Below, in pieces: positions 20,301-30,100 of a stretch of DNA of 64,000 bases (positions are counted from its first letter, which is position 1; each line of letters begins with the position of its first letter). The stretch is from Symbiodinium natans (lineage: Eukaryota > Sar > Dinophyceae > Suessiales > Symbiodiniaceae). Location of the stretch: positions 310,001 to 374,000 of the forward strand of contig CAJNDS010002734.1 of NCBI GenBank assembly GCA_905221605.1, given 5' to 3'. A program made the position numbers and the translations under genes. The notes under the pieces are model-generated. The model did not search any database. It worked only from the letters and a program-made list of their open reading frames with translations, and was not told the origin of the DNA.

Positions 20301-23300
20301 AAAACTCTAAACCCTAAACCCCAACCCCTAAATTAACACAAAACAAGGGGGGGGGCCTCCCCACTCAGCTACCGAGTGGCCAGGCCGCGCTTTTTCAATT
20401 CGATGAGGGCGTCCCAGGTCTCCACCAGCTTCCCCGTGTTGGGAGAGTGGATCCTGGGTTTAGGGTTTAGGGTTTAGGGTTTAGGGTTTAGGGTTACCAA
20501 AGCCTTCAGGTCCTGGGCGATTGAGAGTGGATCCTGAAACGTCTGGGCTTGGGATTTAGGGGGGGGTTTTGGGGGGGTGGTGGGGGGGTTTAGGGGGTTT
20601 GGGGGGTGAAGGGGGTTTAGAGTCGGTTTACGGGGTTTAAGGGGTTTTGACTTACCAAAGCCTTCAGCTCTTGGGCGATTTGGCGCTCTCCGGAACTTTG
20701 CTGTTCCTTGTGAATATTAAGGCTTTCGGCCATCAGATCAAGACTGGCCGTTTAGGCAGGGGAAAATGGCTGTCCAAGCTGCAAGTACAAGTCGATGTAC
20801 GATGATCCTTGGCCACCCGAATACCCTTTGGCCCTAAACCTAAACCCTAAACCCTAGACCCTAAACCCTAAACCCTCAACCCTAAACCATGCATCCGGGG
20901 GAGTTGAGTTGAAGCCCTACATGGCAGCAACGACGAAATGCGATTCCGAGGACAATGAGGGGACTAAAGGAGGGACCCTTACAAGGGACCAGGAGTCATG
21001 TAGGTAGGGGCTACTTAGGTATAGGTTTAAGGTTTAGGGTTGGGAAACATTGGGGTTCTATAGGGGAATAAGATGAAAGGACCCTTCTAGGCTTTTTTCA
21101 TTCCTTACTTGAGACAAGGACCCTCAACCCCCCGCACAGGCCTAATAAAGCAATCCCCTCCCCCTTTGAATGTTGCCAGAACTAAACCCTAACCCTAAAC
21201 CCTTCTTTACGGCTAGGACTGCTACACTAAACCCTAATCAGGGCCTAGGCCGCGCCCCTACGGGGGCGGCGCTTAAGCCCTCGATGGCGCAAGCAGACCC
21301 AGGTCGCTCGCCCACCTCCCACAGCATGGGGGTCGGTAGCGCCCACGATGGGTTCTCCTCTCCTCGAAACCAGTACTGGTCCCTAAAAAAGTAAGGTCCC
21401 CAGCCCAGGGGGTCCTGGAGCCCTCGCCACAGCGTGCCCAGGGACAGTCCAGGGACCAGGCGGCAAACCCTAAACCCTAGACCCTGCGTAGAAGGACGAA
21501 CTGGTGGCGCCCAGTCTCCAAGCTGCTCTAGGCTGTTGGCGCAGGCCTTGAGGGTGGCTTCGTATCCTGAAGCAGACCCGCATCAAAAGTCGCTAAGCAA
21601 AGAATAGATGTAGATGTATACATATATGTTTATCTATATACATGCACACATTTTGGAAAAAGTACATGAATACATATGTATATATATATATGTGTGTATA
21701 TTAGAGAAAGGACTTCTACGACAAATCTGCACAAATCCTTTCAGCCTCCTGACCAGACTTCGCAAGAACTGTGTGTACTGCTTAGCTGCATGCAGTAAGA
21801 TCATATACTCTTACCGTGGCGCGACGCCGTTTTTGGATGTCTTGCGAAACCCTAAACCCTAAACCCTCTTTGCGTAAACCCCCATATCCTAAAAGGGGGG
21901 CGGGGGGAACTCCCTAACCTCACAGCCAGTCTGAGGACTGGGCCATGGTCACCTCGGGTTGAGCCAGGGTTAGGGTTTAGGGTTTAGGGTTTAGGGTTTA
22001 GGGTTTAGGGTTTAGGGTTTAGGGTTTAGGGTTTAGGGTTTAGGGTTTAGGGTTTAGGGTTTAGGGTTTAGGGTTTAGGGTTTAGGGTTTAGGGTCCAGG
22101 GCCCAGGGCCCAGGGCGACGGCAGGCAACGTGCAGTTGGGGGGGGGCCCTTCGGCGGGGACCCCACGAGGGGTCTGTGAAGAATACGCCTACCAAAAAGT
22201 GAGCTTTGCATATCCTTAAACGAGCAGGTTCGTTCGACTCTCACGCTCGCTCGAAACAGGCGTCTCAGTCAGAAACTCTGGCAACTACCAGGCCAGCAAT
22301 AATATCTAACCCTGAACCCTAAACCCTAAGCCCTAAACCCTATGAGGGCATCCCTTTTGGGGACGGTTGCCTCTATACTTATAGGCGGACCTAGAGCACA
22401 AAAAGGGCAACAACGGTACCAATCAGCTACCAAGCTCACCATGACAGTGAAAACAAGCTATGGCTCCGCATCTTGCAGACCCTCGCACACAACAACTCAC
22501 GCAGGAAGTGTGCGAGTCGATTCTACTCTGCTAAACTCGATTCCTACATATTCTGTGCTGTTCTAGTCTGTGTGTATGCATGTATGTAGGTACATACGTA
22601 TGCATGTGAAGGCGTGGAAATAAGAAAATCAACATTAACATGTTTCTAAATATGACATACTACAATACAATATAATATAAATTTCTTGAATACAATATAA
22701 TATTATATAGCACAAATGTGTACTGGTCTCTATCCAGGGCCCACGCTGTCCCAGAGCTTGGTGGTGATCCAAACATCTTCCCGAGGAAGCCCCGAATCCC
22801 GGATAGCCTGGCTAGATTTTTAGATTGCATGCACATGCCACATGGGGGGGTTTAGGGTTTAGGGTCTAGGGTTTAGGGTACCTTATTGGGGTCCCTATTA
22901 TACGTGGGATCTTACTATTTGGGGACCTATATTGGGGGTCCCTCCATGAAACCCTGAGAGTCGCTGGCCAAGACCTCTCAAAGTCAAAGGCGCTCTGATG
23001 CTACGGCCCACCTCGCCCACGCTCCTCTCATTGCGGTAGAGGGCGGCGGTATCTACCAAACGATATCCTTGGTGCAAAGTACACATACACATTTATGTGT
23101 ATACATGCATGCTTAACATAAAAATGCTAAGAAATTATCATCATCATAATAATAATAATGACAACAATAATGAAGCAAGTCTGGTGGCCCATACACGTGA
23201 CCTCTACATGCTTCCTGAATTTAACTGAGGATCCCATGTCCAATGCCCATTTGACAGCATTGTAGGTCTCTGGGCCGGGTTTCGACCTCTCAGGCAGGTG

Positions 23301-23686
23301 CACATGCCACTCAGCCAGGGCACATCATGCTCTGCAAGCACAACCTCCTTTCCCAGCGAACTTGCGCGAAAACCCAGCGGGGGGGGGGGGGGGGTTCCCC
23401 TTGTCTTAGGGGGAGTTCAGGATCCGTTTTGTGATGGGCCCTTTCTTCGGAGGACCCTCAAAATGCCCCTCACATACCCCAGGGCCATCAAACCCAAGGG
23501 CCCATACTTCAGAAGGCTTTGAAGAAGGTAAGGGACCAGATTCAGGGGCCTGGAGCCCTAAACCCTAAACTTTCTGAACCCTAAACCCTAAACCCTAAGA
23601 CCTGGCCTGTAAACGCCAAGGCCAAACCTGGGCATCAACCGCCCGTCCAGTAGCCGCAAAGGCTCCGAAAGCGGTCCAAGCGCCAT
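17325..23686 (-). CDS. Aldo/keto reductase family oxidoreductase, 15 exons
   Basis: NADPH-dependent reductase of the aldo/keto reductase family (barrel fold), reducing aldehydes or ketones. Exons: 23607-23686 (ATG; LMPRFGLGVY), 23234-23286, 22994-23067 (GYRLVDTAALY, with the catalytic Asp/Tyr region), 22741-22807 (GLPREDVWITTKLW, catalytic Lys), 21519-21566, 20783-20807 (SSYIDLYL), 20373-20453 (HSPNTGKLVETWDAL), 19572-19641 (PVVNQIE), 19298-19341 (MHPMVYQERKP), 19058-19132 (HGIKITAYGSMFSG), 18690-18724, 18395-18457 (APQVLLRW), about 18137-18170 (SVRQERLQEN), 17856-17879 (DFELTPSE), 17325-17471. Length about 305 codons, normal for the family. Phases match across almost every junction. Donors are GC, GA and GT. 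The SIGVS segment before NFGV is missing or in an unseen exon. One base is missing in the GGGG run after LLRW (about 18432), shifting frame: a sequencing slip or inactivation. Confidence 0.88.
17500..17780. repeat. CCCTAAA tracts and element fragment inside an intron
   Basis: Tracts at 17508-17552 and 17738-17788. Between them lies a partial copy related to the GGTCCCGTTTGTAGT family (17618-17660) and a repeated TTTCTGCATC/TTTGCTGCAGG motif. Confidence 0.7.
17905..18120. repeat. TTTAGGG tracts flanking a tag copy
   Basis: Arrays at 17908-17985 and 18066-18112 around a diverged TTCGACTCAAGCACTCGCAC tag (18008-18040). They lie in the intron between aldo/keto reductase exons 13 and 14. Confidence 0.9.
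18226..18340. mobile_element. CTTGGAGG-family element in an aldo/keto reductase intron
   Basis: Ends CTTGAAGGTCATGGGTACTT and TGAACTTCCAAG with the family interior CCTAAAAAGAGGTTACAACC. Confidence 0.6.
18905..19017. mobile_element. ATACTCCCCTT-family element, copy 2, in an aldo/keto reductase intron
   Basis: Shares GCCTATACTCCCCTTAGAAA, AATAAAAACAATATCTGTAA and TCCTCTTGGGTTTTATCTAA with 11275-11385. It sits entirely within the intron between exons 10 and 11. Confidence 0.7.
20440..20700. repeat. Patchwork duplication next to aldo/keto reductase exon 7
   Basis: GAGAGTGGATCCTG occurs at 20444 and again at 20524, and TTACCAAAGCCTTCAGSTCY appears at about 20494 and 20653. Between the copies are a TTTAGGG tract and a G-rich tract. 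This looks like an insertion with duplication of the exon edge. Confidence 0.65.
21960..22098. repeat. TTTAGGG array, about 18 units
   Basis: The longest uninterrupted array in the window, inside an aldo/keto reductase intron. Its right end degenerates into CCAGGGCCCAGGGCCCAGGG. Confidence 0.97.
22850..22950 (+). mobile_element. GGGGGTTT-family element with telomeric left end
   Basis: Right part (GGTACCTTATTGGGGTCCC, TACTATTTGGGGACCTATAT, TGGGGGTCCC) matches 40370-40462, but the left terminal repeat is replaced by about four TTTAGGG units. Confidence 0.6.
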
Positions 23687-24101
23687 GGCAAAAAGCAAGC
23701 CTGCTTTTGTGCCAAGGAGCATGGGGGGTTTTTGGGGGGTCCCTTTAAGATCCTTTAAGGGGATTCCATTCTATTTGGGGTATAAAAAGGGGTACCTTGC
23801 CCTGCAGATCGCGCAGTTGATCCCTTCACCCGGGCTTCCCCCTGCATTTCTGGGCCTCTGGGCCAGCCCTAAACCCAAGCGGCAACGCCCTGGGTACAGT
23901 GCACTGTCGTGGCTGCTTGTACTTGGAAGGTCCAAGATGTGTTGTGCATCTGATCGTACGAGCCAAAGCCTCTGTGGGGCTTGGTACATGGGCTTGAGCC
24001 ACAAACGCCCCAACACAATCTGCACCTATATGAACACATGCAGGTTGACTGCAATCTACCCGTGAAAGAAGTTAATTGCAGTCACGCGGCCGCGGCACAT
24101 A

Positions 24102-27100
24102 CTACAATCGCAGCGAGCGTCGACTACGGATGGTCCGATGGTCCCAGTCCTTGTCCACAGCTCGCGCTGCTTTAGCCTGCACCTTGATGGTCTTGACAGT
24201 GGACGCAAACCTCCGCGGTCAGTTTTCAAAGCTGCTCAGGAAGCAATTCGCCATTGAAAGGACGCGTGCCTGAGCGTGTTGTGGCTCTCTTCGAAGTGGG
24301 CGGCCTCCATGCCCGCTGCAGGAATGCATGAGCTCAGAGACAGTATGTGAAGGTTCATGAGTAGGTATAAGAGGGGTAATGTTTAAGTAGGGCACTTTTA
24401 GCCAGAACTGGTTCTGACCTGATTTAGGGCACCTACAACCCTACTAAGATTGTAACCAGCCCTGAATCTGCAAGATGAGAGGGTTTAGGGTTTAGGGTTT
24501 AGGGTTTAGGGTTTAGGGTTTAGGGTTTAGGGTTTAGGGTTAGGGTGGGCACCTCAATCGCTCTCAATCTCTGCCAAGGCGCAGCCGGGCTCAGTGTTCC
24601 AATCATTGAGGTTCTCGAATTCCCTGACAAGGCATTGGAGAGAAGCCTCAGGGTGGGGGGGTTTAGGGTTTAGGGTTTAAGGTTTAGGGTTTAGGGTTAG
24701 GGGGCTCACATGTCACTTCTATGAGCTTCCACACCTCACCAGCAACATCCATGCGTCCATGTGCCAACTGAGCGGTGCGCAGTGTGAGCTTGGAGTTGCG
24801 AAACCTGAGCGGCTGTCCGGCGTCGGCAAACAGATATCGGGTTTGGGTTTAGGGTTTAGGGTTTAGAGTTTAGGGTTTAGGGTTTAGGGTTTAGGGTTTA
24901 GGGTGTAGGGTGTAGGGTTTAGGGTTTAGGGTTTAGGGTTAGGGTTTATGGTTTATGGTGTAGGGTTTCGGCTCTCACACTCGCACGAGGCAGGCTTCGG
25001 ACTTCGGATCGAAAGTTTAGGGTTTGGGGTTTGGGGTTTGGGGTTTGGGGTTTAGGGTTTAGGGTTTAGGGAACCTCTCGCATGATATGTACTTGTAGGA
25101 CTTTGGCGCAGCGGGGGTGGCCAATTGCTGATCATGCCAGGCGGCCTGGACATATCGGCGCCTTTCGGCTTCCTTGCAAGAGCAGTCTAGGGTTTAGGGT
25201 TTGGGTTTAGGGTCTAGGGTTTAGGGTTTAGGGTTTACAGTAGGGGGGCATGTTTTTGACTTTTTTAGATGGCCCAGGATTGTTGAAGCTCTCACTGTTT
25301 TCCCCTTTGTGCTTTTTCCACGTCACCACACGTCGCCCAACATGCCCGCTCAAGTGTCGCAAGTGCCATTTGCTGATGGCGGAACCTGTGTAGATATGAG
25401 TTCAACTCATGCCTGAATCAACCCCAAACCCTAAACCCTAAACTGAAGCCAGGACGCATAGCATCAGCCCCGGCAACTGTCTGGCGTCGGCGATGAGCTG
25501 CAGGCACAGCACGAGAGCTTCTTGCATTTCGGCTGGAAAAAGCAAGGGGTTTTCGATTTGGGTCCCTTATTTTAAAACCCTGATATACACCAGATGTACT
25601 ACCAATGGCCCATACTTCAGAACCTTATGAACAAGGTAAGGGACCATGCCAATGCCCATGGGGTTTCAGGAGCTGAGGATTTAGGGCATAGGGAAACTTT
25701 CGAGGTTTTCAGGTTCCATCCTCCGCCACTTCTGGCGCTGAAGGCGTGGGCTACTCCCGACCTCTCCCCCCTTTACGGCGCAACCTCCTCCAGACCCTTT
25801 TTTCTAAACCCTTCGCCAAGAAACCCGTCAGGGTTTAGGGTTTAGGGTTTAGGGTTTAGGGTTTCCCCTTCGAAGCACCAGTGAGCGACGGCCTGTCTGG
25901 CCCAGGCTCTGGATGCAGCCGGATAAGTACAGGAGGCCTCGCCGCGAGCCGTTTCTGCACAAGACAGGCCAGCAAGGACAAGAGGGTTTAGGGTTTAGGG
26001 TTTAGGGTTTAGGGTTTAGGGTTTAGGGTTTAGGGTCGGATACCAAGATGCAACAAAGAACATCCCTAAACCCTAAACCCTAAACCCTGCACCCCATTGG
26101 GAAAAGGTGGGGTCGCGACTCTTGTTGATGAAGCTGAGCTCCACAAACCGCTCTCCAGTGACCTGCGGCTTCCCCCCATGCTTGGGTGCTGACTCGAGAG
26201 CCGCAATGCAGAGCTTGTGCGTGTGTGTGTTAGGGTGTTAGGGTGTTAGGGTGTTAGGGTGTTAGGGTGTTAGGGTGTTGGGTTTAATGCCACTTAGGTC
26301 CAGGGTTGAAGGCGCCACGTAATAGAATAGTACAAGCGCGTACTAGCATCATCGTAGAAAAGCAAAAATGGAACCGTACGGGTGTCCTGCGTAGTCTTCT
26401 CATTCTCCCGACCGGCAAGGTCCGCGAAGCAAACCTGACGAACATGAGTGATCGAAGCGTTGGGCCCCTAAACCTCACACCCCACACGGATGCTCCCTCT
26501 TTTTACTAGCAGTCCTTGAAAGGGATTATAATCAGGGGTACAATCATCCCTGTTAGGGACTGTTAGTATGAGGGGGAACATTCCCAAGCTACACTCCTAG
26601 GCTAGCTTTTCGGCCCTTGACAAGTTCTTTCGAGCACAATGACAGCCTTCCGGGCTGGGGGTATGCATGCCCCGGGGATTCTACGGAAGGCGACGATGCC
26701 TTGGCGCGCGTATTGCTGTGGGCAATATTAAGACGAAGACACAACCCAAAACAGAAGACTGCCCACAGAACGTACAGGAGTCGGATCTCAACATATCTCA
26801 ACGATATCGGGAATGCGGAGCTTCTTGCCTCCGACGTGGTGGACAGGTTGTCTTTGCCGCCCTGACGCCACTGTCTTCAAAAGACACGGCACATGCAACA
26901 TGAATGGCATGGGATGAACCTTAATCCCCCAAAAACCTTAAACCCTAAAATGCCTCCTTCACCATGTTCAGCTTGAAGACGGTGTGGCCGCGCGAGCTCT
27001 GTGCATTCATGGCTGTAGCCGAAACTGCCTCTCAGGTGAATGGACTGAAGGTTGAAGGTGGGTGTAAGCAGGTTTTCGAGCGGGGTTTAAGGGGGGGTTT

Positions 27101-30100
27101 AAGGTGGGTTTAAGAGGGAAGGGGTGTGCAAGGACAGGTTTGTGCAGGCCAACCAAGGTTGCAAGGCAGTCATTTGTGCTGCGGGGTGTGGGAATGTCGG
27201 AATGCCTTCATCGCGTTGCCGTATTCAATCCTCAGCTGCAGCGGTCCACGCGATTCTACTAGCAAGTACCGGGCACTTGAGACACGCCTATCATTGCACT
27301 CTCACTGTATCTCGCAGTATGCAGCTGACTCTCGTACTCCCGCAGCTCTAGGCAAGCTTGACTAGCTCAGGCGATGAAGCCGAGCTTCGCATTGATGCAA
27401 TCAGCGGCCGTTTTGACCTTCAGGATTAGAGACCGTTCTTTTGGGTACCCGAAAATCGGAATAACAAAAAGAACCATGATCAAGCGAACCCACCATCTGA
27501 GTATATGGAGTAGTAGAGTAGATTCGCTCCGCGTTGTGCCTCTGTTTTGAGCCTAAACTTTTCAGAGGCAAGACCAAGCGAAAACTGCCAGATTTCCCTC
27601 TGAGGGTACTAGAATGGGGGGTCGGTTTAATGCCCCCCAAAACCCAAAACCCAAAACCCTAAACCCAAATATGTTACAGCCAGATGAGAAACAGGGACCC
27701 AGAGCCGAACGCAAATTTGGGAGCTGCGGTTCCTGGCGGCTCCCAGGGGTCCAGCAAGGTTTCAGGGGTTGGGGTTTAGGGTTTGGGGTTTGGGGTTTGG
27801 GGTTTGGGGTTTGGGGTTTGGGGTTTAGGGTTTAGGGTTTAGGGTTTGGGGTTTAGGGCTTAGGGTTTAGGATTTAGGGTCTAGGGTTTCGGGTTTAGGG
27901 CTACAGGAGCCAAACGGTGTGCTGAGGCTACGTGGTACGCGGAACCGGCGCAGGGCCGAGCAAGCGGGAGCAGCTTCGCTCTTGCCTGCGTGAACCTCCT
28001 TGTGTGTCGCTCATAATAATAATAGTAATAATGATAATAATATAGTAGTAGTAATAATAATAAGAAGAAGTAGTTCTGTTTCATGCCCAGATAGGTCCAG
28101 CGAGGTTGCTCCAAATCTCGCCTGGCCTCCTGCCTGCTCACAAACCCTAAACCCTAAACCCTAAACCCTAAACCCTAAACCCTTTTTTTAAACTAAACCC
28201 TAAACCCTAAACCCTAAACCCTGCTTGCTTTTGCAAACAAGGGCCAAGGGGTGGGCCCACAATGCCACCAACTGTCACACGCTGACCTGCGCGATGGGCG
28301 ATGAACAGCTCTAAGGCACCCGCCGGTGCTTCAATGGCCCCCGTAAGGTAGACTCCAAGCTCCTGGCAGGGTTTAGGGTTTAGGGTTTAGGGTTTAGGGT
28401 TTAGGGTTTAGTGGATTGCAAGGTGTGATTGAACAGAGCTTACTGCGGCCACGATCTTCGGAAAGCCTACATCTGCCATCGGCCCGAACATGCCCAAAAA
28501 TCGGCTCGTGGCCCTGCGACCTGGGCCCCCTCCACATCCCTCTTTTCTTAAGCCCAGACTCTCTTCGATGCCCTAAACACTAAACCCTACACCCCCTACA
28601 AACCCTACAAGCCTGTGCCCTACTCAGAGTTTCTGTGCATCTTCTACCCTAAACCCTAAACCCTAAACCCTAAACCCTAAACCCCAAACCCTAAACCCCA
28701 AATCCTAAGCCCTAACTGTCCGGGTGCACGTGGATGTTGATCTTCTTTGGGGCGCTTCTGCCGGGCCCTATGGGCCCGAAGTCCGAAGTGGCCAGCAAGT
28801 CTTTCAGCCTCAGCACTTGGAGGTTCAGGGTACTTATTAACCACTTATAACTGTACTTATAACTGTACTTATAACTGTACTTATAACTGTACTTATAACT
28901 GTACTTATAACCATATTAGGGCACTTAAGGGGCTTATAAGTGGGTTATCAGTACCGTTATAAGTGGTTAGTGAGTACCATGAACCTCCAAGCACGCGATG
29001 TTGAAGACTTTAAAAGATAGACGGAAGCATTATGACGTAGAAGTGCGACCCACACACGCACAAAGCATTGTGTAATTATTAATATTATTATTATTATGAT
29101 TATTAGTATTATTATTATGATGATTATTATGATTACTATGTTTATCATTGTTATGATTATTATGAGTAGTACTATTATTATTGTTGTTAGTACTAGTACT
29201 ATTATTCTGTGCATAAACATATATTGATGTTTTTTGTGCTTCCGAAAATGGCTTTCCCTTCTTTGCATTTGCTTGGGGATCATATACTAGGGGTTTTAGC
29301 ATTTGGTTCCAGGTTTAGGGCTTTGAGGTCTCAGGCTCAGGCTTCTCATTGTAGACTTCGAGCATCTGCATGACCACGTGAACCTGGGACCCGGAGTTCG
29401 ATTGCTCTTTGTCCACCTGGGCTGGAGGATGGTAAGGAGCCATCACAACTCCATCGAGTCGGTTTAGGGTTTAGGGTTTAGGGTTTAGGGTTTAGGGTTT
29501 AGGGTTTAGGGTTTAGGGTTTAGGGTTTAGGGTTTAGGGTTTAATCGCTCACACTCGGACAAGCCAGGCGAGGCACACAGGGTTTAGGGTTTAGGGTTTA
29601 GGGTTTAGGGTTTAGGGTTTAGGGTTTAGGGTTTAGGGTTTAGGGTTTAGGGTTTAGGGTTAAGTTCTGCGATGCTTGCAGCACTCGCGCATTCCTGCCT
29701 CCTCGAACACATCGTCCACAAGCCCTGGGTGACACAGATTCCACTCACTTCTGAGATGCAAGCGCCGGTATGCCTTCTGCGTGCTTTCTCTACAAAGGCC
29801 ACTTGGGGCAGGCATATTGCCTTTCAAACACCGCCCCGGGCCATGCAGTCTCTGCCGAGAGTCGCATGAGAAGGCCGCGTTCCGACTTTGGCTGCGCCTA
29901 CCGGTCATGGACCGAAACTCGTTGAGAAGGGGAGGGAGGCTGCCGGCGGAATCATGGCTGTAACCACCACTCGGAAGTGCGTGCCTATTCCTGGGCCATC
30001 CAACAAATCTGGCCCGGCTACTTCGACCTTGTAAGACTCCGCACGCTTTTAAAGATGCCTCGCAGCCACCAGACAAGCTCCCCCCAGATCCCCGAACTGT

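Noticed and set aside
21200..21460. Coding-like minus frame (FFRDQYWFRGEENPSWALPT) inside an aldo/keto reductase intron
   Set aside because: Protein-like, but it interrupts the reductase between two exons that join in frame without it. It could be an inserted exon fragment of another gene; not enough to call.
23985..24005. TTTGTGGCTCAAG on the minus strand as a leader remnant
   Set aside because: Only 11 of 13 bases match and no coding start follows at a sensible distance.
28957..29302. Ile-rich and Asn-rich frames
   Set aside because: Translated ATT/ATG microsatellite inside a kinesin intron.
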